Part shown: positions 1 through 7,066 of the stretch, in pieces
Layout of the letters: every line of letters starts with the position of its first letter
How positions within the stretch are numbered: position 1 is the stretch's first letter
NCBI GenBank assembly: GCA_038212305.1
Contig: JBBQUP010000069.1
Coordinates: forward strand, 1 to 19,425
Origin: JBBQUP01 sp038212305
Lineage (GTDB): Bacteria > Bacteroidota > Bacteroidia > Bacteroidales > Marinilabiliaceae
Direction of reading: 5' to 3'
Length of the DNA stretch: 19,425 bases
Translations under genes and position numbers: made by a program
The notes under the pieces: model-generated
Databases searched by the model: none
Told to the model about the DNA's origin: nothing
What the model saw: only the letters and a program-made list of their open reading frames with translations

Positions 1-4
1 GAGG

Positions 5-177
5 GTAGGCGTTCCTACATAAAGCGCATAACAAGTCGAAATAAAAGCCCTGTGGGCATACAAATGTCGCTCTTTTGAGGGGGGTAGGTTTTTGAAAAAC
101 CAAAAAATATTTATGCAACCTATTATTATACAACAATATAGAAAACAAAAACCGACAAGATTTATGTTTTGTCGGTT
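5..177. other. Non-coding leader with hairpins
   Basis: No gene is seen in the first 260 bases. Three inverted repeats are visible: GTAGG/CCTAC (5-9 and 14-18), GCCC/GGGC (47-50 and 54-57), and a stronger 9-bp stem AACCGACAA/TTGTCGGTT (150-158 and 169-177) with a 10-nt loop. Read on the - strand, the last stem is followed by a T-rich run (150 down to 141), as in an intrinsic terminator; read on the + strand there is no T-run. No - strand gene lies just to its right, so its role is unclear. It may be left over from whatever lay to the left of the window. Confidence 0.4.
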
Positions 178-230
178 AATACATATAAAAATACCTAATT
201 CTGTTAATTCTAGTATAACTTAAAAGAAAC

Positions 231-238
231 TACTTTTG
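231..238 (+). promoter_or_regulatory. Bacteroidota -7 element before CDF gene
   Basis: TACTTTTG matches the TAnnTTTG -7 consensus of Bacteroidota housekeeping promoters and lies 22 nt before the ATG at 261. No convincing TTTG-type -33 element is seen at the usual spacing, so the call rests on the -7 motif and its position. Confidence 0.45.
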
Positions 239-260
239 CAGTAGAATTTAACTTATCAAT

Positions 261-917
261 ATGGTCAAAAATATGCTTGAAAGTAGAACCATGTGGGTAG
301 TACTTCTTACTGCCGTTACAATGGTTATTGAAATAATATTTGGTATAACTACCAAATCAATGGCTTTATTAGCAGATGGAATTCACATGGGCTCACATGT
401 ATTAGCCATTGGTTTAAGTTGGGTCGCCTACATCATCGTTCGTAATGTATCAAAAAGTGATAAGTTCAAAGGAAATTCCGATAAGATACTTTCTTTATCA
501 GGTTATAGTAGTGGTTTAATGCTGTTGATTTTTGCAGTTGTAATTATAGTTGAAGCAATTCAACGTTTCTACAATCCGGTAATCATTGTATATAACGAAG
601 CCATATTTGTTGCAATTATTGGTTTGGTTGTGAACATTGCGAGTGCCTTTTTATTACATCACGACCACCAACACTCTGACCACAATATTAAGGCTGCCTA
701 TCTGCATGTTATTGCTGATGCCTTAACAAGTGTCTCTGCAATATTAGGCTTAATAGCTGCAATGATTTGGGATATTCCGTTTATTGATACCATTGCAGCA
801 CTTCTTAGTTCTTTTGTAATCATTAAATGGTCGATAGGTCTGCTAAAAGATACAGGCAAATCATTACTTGACATGGAACATTTTCATGCTGCTCACAGTG
901 ATGGGGATCATCATTAA
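261..917 (+). CDS. Short cation diffusion facilitator (DmeF-like)
   Basis: Predicted inner-membrane divalent metal/proton antiporter of the CDF family, 218 aa. Several hydrophobic segments are visible. TM2 carries the metal-site motif ALLADGIHMGSH (Asp39, His42, His46) and TM5 carries HVIAD (His149, Asp153). A His-rich loop, HHDHQHSDH (133-141), sits between TM4 and TM5, and the C-terminus is His-rich again (207-218). Typical CDF proteins are near 300 aa; this one ends soon after TM6 and lacks the usual cytoplasmic metal-sensing domain. That is seen in some DmeF-type proteins, so the gene is probably complete rather than broken. DmeF relatives export Co/Ni/Zn; the actual metal cannot be read from sequence. 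A -7 promoter element lies just upstream. Confidence 0.85.
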   Translation: MVKNMLESRTMWVVLLTAVTMVIEIIFGITTKSMALLADGIHMGSHVLAIGLSWVAYIIVRNVSKSDKFKGNSDKILSLSGYSSGLMLLIFAVVIIVEAIQRFYNPVIIVYNEAIFVAIIGLVVNIASAFLLHHDHQHSDHNIKAAYLHVIADALTSVSAILGLIAAMIWDIPFIDTIAALLSSFVIIKWSIGLLKDTGKSLLDMEHFHAAHSDGDHH

Positions 918-924
918 TAGTGAT

Positions 925-951
925 TTTTATTAAGAATTATTCTCAATAAAA
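925..951. promoter_or_regulatory. 27-bp near-perfect palindrome before porin gene
   Basis: TTTTATT (925-931) pairs with AATAAAA (945-951), and AGAAT (933-937) pairs with ATTCT (939-943) around a central T at 938, with one mismatch (A932/C944). No T-run follows on the + strand. It lies between the CDF stop and the -7 element of the porin gene, so it could be an operator for a Fur/Zur-type dimer or a weak transcript-end hairpin. The operator reading is inferred from symmetry and from the metal-related neighbours only. Confidence 0.35.
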
Positions 952-990
952 TACCAACATATAGGGATTTCATGCACCGTATCATCTTTA

Positions 991-998
991 TATTTTTG
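991..998 (+). promoter_or_regulatory. Bacteroidota -7 element before porin gene
   Basis: TATTTTTG fits TAnnTTTG and lies 35 nt before the ATG at 1034. No clear -33 element is seen. Confidence 0.45.
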
Positions 999-1033
999 CA
1001 ATGTGAATTTGTAACAACTTAAAAGATAATATA

Positions 1034-2224
1034 ATGATGAAGAAAGTTTTACTTTTAACCGTATTGGCTTTGATTAATGTTTTAGCCTTTTCTCAAAGCG
1101 CTGATAGTACTTCAAATCAATACACAAGCACGGCTGATAACCTGTTATCAAAAGATAGTAAACTAGTAGTTGGTGGATATGGTGAGGTGCATTATAATCA
1201 GCCAATGGATGGCTCAACGTACAACAGTGGTACGCTTGATGTTCACCGTGTTGTAATGCTATTCGGATATAACTTCAATAAAAAAACACAGTTCGTTACA
1301 GAATTAGAGTATGAACATGTTATAGAGGTGTATGTTGAGCAAGCGTTTTTACAATATAAATTAAACAACTATCTGAATTTGAGAGGAGGATTAATGCTAG
1401 TTCCTATGGGTATCATTAACGAATTCCACGAGCCAACCACTTTTAACGGAGTTGAGCGTCCATTAATAGACAATTACATTGCCCCAACTACATGGCGTGA
1501 GGTAGGATTTGGCGTGACTGGTAATATTCTACCTGCTTCAATTAAGTATCAAGCTTATGTAATGAATGGATTCAATGGTTACGATGGTTCAGCTCACCTA
1601 AGTGGAAAATATGGCTTACGAAAAGGTCGCCAAAAAGGTGCAGAGTCATATATCAGCTCTCCTAACTTTTCAGGAAAAGTTGAATATTATGGTATTCGTG
1701 GATTAAACATTGGTCTATCGGGTTATTTTGGAAAAACCCAAAGCACGCTTTACGATGGCGTTGATAAGAATGACGAAGCCTCTATCGCAATGGCAGATTC
1801 TTCTGTAGTTGGTGTTTCCATGTTAGGTTTGGATGCTCGATACAACTTAAAAGGTCTTCAATTAAGAGGTCAATTCTATTACTCAAGTTTATCAAACTCT
1901 GAACAGTACAATGCATTTACAGCCGATGGAGCTGGTAAATTAAACGATTTAGGTAGCTCTATGATTGGGTACTATGCCGAAGTTGGGTACAACGTTTTGC
2001 GCTCGTTAAAGACAGAAAAACAACTTGTTCCGTTTGTGCGGTACGAATTTCTTAATACCCACAATAGCGTTGAAAGCAATATTAACAAAAATGTTGGTTA
2101 CGAGAAGAGTGCTATCACTACAGGATTTACCCTTGCCCTAACAAAAGGAGCTGTAGCTAAAGCTGATATGCAATTTGTAAAATATGCCAAAACTTTGAAC
2201 CTTGGAGTAGGTGTCATGTTTTAA
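1034..2224 (+). CDS. Outer-membrane porin-like beta-barrel protein
   Basis: A 396-aa protein with a signal peptide (MMKKVLLLTVLALINVLAFS, cleavage near residue 20) followed by alternating hydrophobic/polar strands typical of an outer-membrane beta-barrel. It ends in a hydrophobic terminal strand (LNLGVGVMF) with a C-terminal Phe, as expected for BAM-assembled proteins. The region after the signal (VVGGYGEVHYNQ, LDVHRVVMLFGYNF, FVTELEYEHV) resembles Bacteroidota porins of the phosphate-selective porin O/P type. Its substrate is not known; the position between metal-transport genes suggests passage of ions or small chelates, which is inference. It has its own -7 element and an upstream palindrome. 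The next gene starts 98 bp downstream, so the two may be co-transcribed. Confidence 0.75.
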   Translation: MMKKVLLLTVLALINVLAFSQSADSTSNQYTSTADNLLSKDSKLVVGGYGEVHYNQPMDGSTYNSGTLDVHRVVMLFGYNFNKKTQFVTELEYEHVIEVYVEQAFLQYKLNNYLNLRGGLMLVPMGIINEFHEPTTFNGVERPLIDNYIAPTTWREVGFGVTGNILPASIKYQAYVMNGFNGYDGSAHLSGKYGLRKGRQKGAESYISSPNFSGKVEYYGIRGLNIGLSGYFGKTQSTLYDGVDKNDEASIAMADSSVVGVSMLGLDARYNLKGLQLRGQFYYSSLSNSEQYNAFTADGAGKLNDLGSSMIGYYAEVGYNVLRSLKTEKQLVPFVRYEFLNTHNSVESNINKNVGYEKSAITTGFTLALTKGAVAKADMQFVKYAKTLNLGVGVMF

Positions 2225-2322
2225 TAAACCAATATGAAAAGAGCCATAAGCATAAGTTTCTCACATGGGACAGTTATTAATTGGCGACTTCCATCTGATA
2301 ACTAAGATTCAATTATAAACCG

Positions 2323-2910
2323 ATGAATTTGAAAAAGACAATACTATCATTGATGAGTGCAATTAGTTTTGTGTCTGCATTTGCACAAACTCCTATTGAG
2401 TATCAGTCCAAAGCGTTGCTTAAGTCTTTACAAAAGTCAGGCATTACCGATGTGTCAACAATAAAGGAATTTGCGGTGACGGATTCAACAACTTTGCAGC
2501 AGTCATATAATGGTAAGTTTTTTCAACTTGAAACGAATAATGTAAGCCAATACAAATATATTTATGTTGGGCGTGTGAACAGTTGTCGCGCTGGTGGCTG
2601 TTCTATCACGCACAAATTAGCCAGTGATGGCGATTCTGAATACTTTGACTATTATATTCTTTTCGATAAAAACAAAATAGTTCAAGCCATAACGGTTTTT
2701 AATTACCAAGCCACCCATGGGCAAGAGGTAACTGCCAAAGGTTGGTTAAAACAGTTTATTGGTCACGATGGGGCAGAACCTTTACAGGTTGATAAAAACA
2801 TTGATGCTATTTCAGGAGCGACAATATCGGTGTACGCCATAACTTATGATATCGAGCAAAAAATAAAGTTCTTGCTTGAATTAGGGATAACATCCTCGCC
2901 CTCTATATAG
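2323..2910 (+). CDS. Exported FMN-binding domain protein
   Basis: A 195-aa protein with a signal peptide (about residues 1-21, ending SAFAQ) and an FMN-binding domain. The motif DAISGATIS (161-169) is the flavinylation signature in which the Thr (Thr167) receives covalent FMN from ApbE in RnfG/NqrC-type and related proteins. A Cys pair, CRAGGC (88-93), lies mid-protein and might form a disulfide or bind a ligand. Such proteins work as extracytoplasmic electron carriers. Its location after a porin and before a TonB receptor suggests a redox role in metal uptake, for example reduction of a metal or chelate at the envelope; that is inference. No apbE gene is in the window. The length looks complete. 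Confidence 0.8.
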   Translation: MNLKKTILSLMSAISFVSAFAQTPIEYQSKALLKSLQKSGITDVSTIKEFAVTDSTTLQQSYNGKFFQLETNNVSQYKYIYVGRVNSCRAGGCSITHKLASDGDSEYFDYYILFDKNKIVQAITVFNYQATHGQEVTAKGWLKQFIGHDGAEPLQVDKNIDAISGATISVYAITYDIEQKIKFLLELGITSSPSI

Positions 2911-2929
2911 ATGTTGCATTTGCAAATAA

Positions 2930-3100
2930 GAAATTAAAAACTACCATGCAGATGATTTACATATTCACTTTTTATGTAATAAATGTGGACAAACTCATTG
3001 CATGAAAGAAATGCCACTACCTCAATTGAAGCTACCAGTAGGTTTCTCGTTTGTAAATGCCAATTATGGCATAAAAGGTATTTGTCCCAATTGCCAATAA
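2930..3100 (+). pseudogene. 3' remnant of a Fur-family regulator
   Basis: After an in-frame stop at 2927-2929, an open stretch of 56 codons runs to the TAA at 3098-3100 with no start codon before the conserved part. Its translation has the C-terminal pattern of Fur/Zur/PerR proteins: HADDLHIHFLCNKCG, then a Cys, then GFSFVNANYGIKGICPNC, that is, two CxxC zinc motifs and the hydrophobic dimerisation strand. The N-terminal winged-helix DNA-binding domain is missing. It starts 19 bp after the FMN-binding gene stops, so a deletion probably removed the 5' part. The intact gene would plausibly have regulated this metal locus. Confidence 0.8.
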
Positions 3101-3133
3101 ACCTTTGCAATACTGCTGCATAATAAATCGGTG

Positions 3134-3141
3134 TAGTTTTG
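3134..3141 (+). promoter_or_regulatory. Bacteroidota -7 element before TonB receptor
   Basis: TAGTTTTG fits TAnnTTTG and lies 24 nt upstream of the ATG at 3166. No good -33 element is seen. It suggests the receptor is transcribed separately from the Fur remnant. Confidence 0.4.
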
Positions 3142-3165
3142 CATTATAAATTTGTAATCCGATAC

Positions 3166-5338
3166 ATGATGCGCTATATATTAATTTTCGTAATCAACCT
3201 GATACTTACAGGTTATGCCGTTTCTCAAAACACCATTACATTTGAAATAAAGGAAAAATCTGGCGAATCCTTAATCGGCGCCAGCATTGTAATTGAGGGT
3301 ACTGCACAGGGTACAATTTCCAGTGCCGAAGGAGTGGCAAAACTTGAAAACATTCCAAACGGAAAAGTTGTATTTGTTATTTCATTTGTAGGTTATGAGG
3401 AATTAGAAATTGCGTTAGATTTTCCTGAGAATAATAGCAAAGCAATAAAAATTGAATTAGAAGAAGGGGAGGAACTGCAAGAGGTTATAATATCAACTAC
3501 TCGTTCTTCGAGAACAATTCAGGATATTCCAACACGAATAGAGGCTATAACGGGTGAAGAATTAGGAGAAAAAGCAGCTATGAACTCATCAAATATTGGG
3601 ATGTTACTGAGTGAAACTACGGGTACAAATTCAGCAAACTTCCTTAAGCTCTGGAAATATGAGCATTCGCATTCAAGGCTTAGATGGACGATATACTCAA
3701 ATTCTAAAAGATGGCTTTCCGCTTTATGGCGGTTTTGCAGGAGGACTTTCCATTATGCAAATACCCCCATTAGACTTAAAACAAGTGGAACTTATCAAAG
3801 GAAGTAGTTCAACCCTATACGGTGGCGGTGCAATTGCAGGCTTGGTGAACTTAATAACCATTCAACCAGCAGAAAAACCCAAGCTTGACATCATGCTTAA
3901 CCAGACAAGTGCTTTAGGTACAACTGGCAATGTCTTTTACGCTCAGAAATATGAAAAAACGGGACTCGCAATTTATGGTTCTGCCAGTAATCAGGTGGCG
4001 TACGACCCCGATAATGATGGTTTCTCAAATATGCCAAAAGCTCAAACGCTTAGTCTAAATCCCAAATTCTATTACTACCTCAATTCAAATACTGAACTTA
4101 GTTTTGGCGTAAACACTACCATTGATGACCGAACTGGTGGTGATATGGAAGTAATTAAAGGAAATACAACTGCCGAACACATTTTTACCGAAACAAACAA
4201 GTCCGAAAGATATGCTACTCAATTTAGCTTGAGCAATTCAATGGATGATAGAACAATTGGCATAAAAAATAGCGTTTCTTTTTTTAATCGAGAATTAACA
4301 AGCCCTGATTACATTTTTGATGGCAATCAATTATCCAGTTTTACTGAAGCCTACTATAATTTACACAGAAAGGGAAATATTGATTGGCAGTTTGGACTAA
4401 ACCACTACCTCGAACAGTTCACCGAAAACAATACCGATAGTTTCCCAGTAAGAGATTATTCGTATAATACCATTGGTGCTTTTGTACAAAACACAACCGA
4501 TATTAATAAGAAATTGATATTCGAAGGTGGTTTAAGAACCGATTATAATGATGAATATGGTGCGTTTATTTTACCTCGTTTATCAATACTTTTTAAAGCC
4601 AACAACAAGCTAAGTTCAAGAATTGGTGGGGCAATAGGTTATAAACTGCCGACCATTTTTACAGAAGATGCAGAAAAAATGTACTTCCGAGATATTGAGC
4701 CAATTTCAGTGAATAAAGTAGAAGCTGAGACTTCTATTGGAGGTAATTTTGACATCAATTATAAAACAACAATAGGGGACAAAGCATCGTTTTCCATAAA
4801 CCAATTATTCTTTCTAACACAATTAAAAAACGCTCTGGTTTTAAGAGAAGATGATATTACCAACCGCCTATTCTTTGAAAGTGCTGACGGCAATATCCTA
4901 AGTTCTGGTTTTGAAACCAACGTGAAACTTGCCTACGATGATTTCAAACTGTACCTGAATTATGCTTTGGTTAATACGGAATTACAATACGATAATATTA
5001 GCAATCAAAAACCTTTAACCCCAAAACACAATGCAGGCTTCGTTCTTATTTATGAAATTGAAGATAAATGGTCGGCTGGTTATGAGTTGTATTATACAGG
5101 AATGCAATACGATAATTTGTACGATAAGAAAACTGATTTTTGGACGATGGGTATAATGTTAATGCGCCAGTTTGAAAGGTTTTCCGTATTTATCAATTTC
5201 GAGAACTTCACAAATGTGCTTCAAACCGATTATGAATCGTTAGTTCTGCCACCAACTAACAACCCGTCTTTCCCTGATATCTGGGCTCCCACCGATGGAT
5301 TTGTGTTTAATGGAGGAATTAAAATAAAGCTTTTTTAA
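3166..5338 (+). pseudogene. TonB-dependent receptor with a frameshift
   Basis: The 5' part (3166-3624) encodes a signal peptide (MMRYILIFVINLILTGYAVS), a CarboxypepD_reg-like domain (FEIKEKSGESLIGASIVI...GTISSAEG) and the start of the plug (TTRSSRTIQDIPTRIEAITGEEL). At about 3625 the frame breaks. In the frame beginning at 3611 the plug continues (IQQTS, GNMSIRIQGLDGRYTQI, LKDGFPLYGG, VELIKGSSSTLYGGGAIAGL) and runs through a full barrel to a terminal strand ending IKIKLF. Joining TTG to QIQQTS needs two bases restored (or one removed) next to 3625. Everything downstream is open, so the lesion is recent or a sequencing error. If whole, it would be an outer-membrane receptor for a metal chelate or similar ligand. 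The start at 3166 or 3169 is chosen because the signal peptide begins there; an in-frame TTG at 3139 overlaps the -7 element. Confidence 0.8.
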
Positions 5339-5352
5339 ATTAGGTTCTCGAA

Positions 5353-6140
5353 ATGAAAAAGTCAGAATACCACATATCAAAAATGGATTGTCCATCCGAA
5401 CAAAACACGATTCGCATGAAACTGGATGGATTAACGGTTATCAAAAAACTGGAGTTTGATATTGAAAACAGAAACCTCACGGTCTTTTATTAGGAGAATG
5501 ATAATGAAACACTATCAAGATTAGAAACATTAAACTTTGGAGCAAAACTTTCAAATACAACAACCATTGATGAAAGCTAATTGGTAATAGAGAGTTCTCA
5601 AGTACAATTAAAACTACTTTGGGCAGTACCGATAATTAAATTCGGTTTCTTCATTATAGAAATGACCACTGGATTAATTTCAAAATCAATGGGTTTGATC
5701 GCTGATTCACTTGATATGCTTGCCGATTCCTTTGTTTATGGTCTAAGTCTGAGGGCAGTAGGCTCCACAATATTACGAAAAAAAGTCCCCCGTTTGAGTG
5801 TGTGTTTTCAACTGACCTTGGTATTATTAGGCGTTATTGAGGTTTCTAGACGTTTCTTTAGCTCAGAAGCCATGCCAGATTAACAAATAATGATAGGCGT
5901 GTCAATATTTGCTCTTATAGCTAATGGCTATTACTTATTGTAAAAATCGAAAAGCATCGAAGTCCACATGAAAGCAAGCATGATTTTCATCTCAAATGAT
6001 GTGATTATTAATGCAGGTGTAATTCTAGCAGGAATATTGGTATTTCTTACTGATTCCAAATAACACGTTTAATTGTGAGGGCAATTGTATTTATGATTGT
6101 GGTGAAGGGTGTTTTAAGAATTTTGAAATTTGGTAAATAA
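5353..6140 (+). pseudogene. Degraded CDF transporter with HMA-like N-terminus
   Basis: One frame from ATG 5353 gives MKKSEYHISKMDCPSEQNTI, a heavy-metal-associated-like segment. It is cut by TAG (5491) and TAA (5578), then gives CDF membrane sequence (FFIIEMTTGLISKSMGLIAD, SLDMLADSF), cut again by TAA (5881) and TAA (5941), and continues as MKASMIFISNDVIINAGVIL up to about 6060. A frame change then gives IVRAIVFMIVVKGVLRIL and a stop at 6138-6140. The order of pieces matches a complete transporter whose cytosolic N-terminal metal-binding domain precedes a CDF core. With at least four stops and a frameshift it is not functional. It starts 15 bp after the TonB receptor, so the two were probably one operon. 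The piece at 5581-5883 alone should not be taken as a gene. Confidence 0.85.
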
Positions 6141-6187
6141 TATAGATTACTTTTTTTATTATATTTGACATTAAGTTCTTAAAAATA

Positions 6188-6200
6188 GCCTTGTAAAGGC
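6188..6200 (-). terminator. Weak candidate terminator (- strand)
   Basis: GCCTT (6188-6192) and AAGGC (6196-6200) form a 5-bp stem with a 3-nt loop, followed on the - strand by TATTTTTAAG. It could end transcripts of the ackA-rpiB operon, but lies about 340 nt beyond the rpiB stop and the stem is short. Confidence 0.25.
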
Positions 6201-6246
6201 GTTTAGGGTTGATAAAAGTAGAAGGGGAATAACTGCAAGATGGGCA

Positions 6247-6415
6247 ACTGCAATTGTAAGTCCGAAAATCGTAAATGAAGCTCGGAATCTTACATTTGTA
6301 AGTTTGGAAAAGGGAGATGTACGCATGTAAAATGCTCATGCAACTCCGGAAAATAGGGATGCTAGTTGGAAAAACGCAATTGCGAGCATGGAAAACGGAA
6401 CTGTAAGTCCGAAAA
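6247..6415. repeat. Degenerate ~21-nt tandem array
   Basis: Eight head-to-tail units of 20-23 nt, most ending in GGAAAA or CGAAAA: 6247-6268, 6269-6288, 6289-6311, 6312-6332, 6333-6353, 6354-6373, 6374-6395 and 6396-6415. The best units share the pattern GNAATTGTAAGTCCGGAAAA. Copies differ from one another at many positions, so the period is conserved better than the sequence. No open frame runs through it on either strand and no gene is annotated here. It lies between the dead CDF gene and the 48-bp dispersed repeat. The function is unknown; an old slippage array or a set of protein-binding sites are possibilities. Confidence 0.6.
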
Positions 6416-6494
6416 CCTTATTTGTAATTAAATAGTGTCTGCACAAAAACTGCAGTTTTCACAGTCTTTGATAAGAAAGCTTCAAAGACAAGGC

Positions 6495-6542
6495 TTTCAA
6501 AATGAGAATAACGCAGTATTTGGAATTTTCTTGCAAAGACTA
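6495..6542 (+). repeat. 48-bp dispersed repeat, copy 1
   Basis: This 48-bp block matches the reverse complement of 11872-11919 at 47 of 48 positions (the only difference is at 6525, A versus G). It begins TTTCAAAATGAGAATAACGC and ends GCAAAGACTA, overlapping the last three bases of rpiB. One forward frame reads FKMRITQYLEFSCKD followed by a stop, where the one difference is silent (GAA/GAG); another reads FQNENNAVFGIFLQRL. It may be a conserved gene end, a mobile-element end, or an intergenic repeat family. Confidence 0.85.
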
Positions 6543-6998
6543 GTTAACTTCTCTATCCATTTCCAGTGCATCCACTTTTGCCAATCTGCGGATGAACCTT
6601 TCTTCCGTTTTAAAACTGGCGTTCAGGAATAACTGAACCAACTCCTGAGCCAAGGCATATCCAGTTACCCGGCCGCCTAAACACATAATGTTCATGTTGT
6701 CGTCTTCAACTCCTTGGTGTGCCGAAAAGGAGTCTGTTATTAATGCCGCCCGAATGCCATTTATTTTATTGGCCGCCACGCAAGCACCCACACCACTGCC
6801 ACAGATAGCAATCCCCCGTTCAACTTCTCTTCTAGCCACTGCTTTGGCCAGAGGTATTATATAATCGGGGTAATCATCACCATCAATTAATTCAAGTGCC
6901 CCGAAATCCTTTACCTCGTAACCATAGGTTTGGAGAGATTGAACCAATTGAGCTTTTAACTCAAAGCCACCATGATCGGCGGCAATACCAATTCGCAT
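6540..6998 (-). CDS. rpiB: Ribose-5-phosphate isomerase B
   Basis: RpiB/LacA/LacB-family sugar-phosphate isomerase of the cytosol, interconverting ribose-5-phosphate and ribulose-5-phosphate. From the start MRIGIAADHGG at 6998 it is 152 aa, the usual size, and the catalytic Cys of GIAICGSGVG falls at residue 66, as in the E. coli enzyme. Also seen are Asp8-His9 (AADHGG), YPDY, the anion-binding loop (GSGVGA) and HQGVEDDNMNIMCLGGR. The E. coli His99 position is Asp here, as in relatives with the HQGVEDD motif. An ATG six codons upstream (7016) is a possible alternative start. It lies 50-70 bp downstream of ackA on the same strand, likely one transcript. The stop codon is inside the 48-bp repeat. 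Confidence 0.9.
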   Translation of the reverse strand: MRIGIAADHGGFELKAQLVQSLQTYGYEVKDFGALELIDGDDYPDYIIPLAKAVARREVERGIAICGSGVGACVAANKINGIRAALITDSFSAHQGVEDDNMNIMCLGGRVTGYALAQELVQLFLNASFKTEERFIRRLAKVDALEMDREVN

Positions 6999-7066
6999 CA
7001 AGTCTTTCAAATGCATATCATTGCCTTTTTGTTTACTTTAAAAACAAGTTTTTCGTTGATTATGTT

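Noticed and set aside
1..120. attC- or integron-like site (ATAACAAGTCG) near the window start
   Set aside because: No matching GTTRRRY partner with proper spacing and no integrase or cassette structure.
2225..2322. Short + strand frame (ATG 2234) after the porin gene
   Set aside because: 28 codons with no recognisable features and no support beyond being open.
5581..5883. 100-aa CDF protein as an independent gene
   Set aside because: It is a stop-to-stop fragment starting TTG inside a longer degraded CDF gene and would contain only part of the membrane core.
6247..6415. CRISPR-like array
   Set aside because: Units are contiguous with no spacers, vary at most positions and are about 21 nt; no cas genes are seen.
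6435..6632. 65-aa + strand frame over repeat copy 1 and the rpiB end
   Set aside because: Most of it is antisense to rpiB; only the part over the 48-bp repeat is shared with the other copy.
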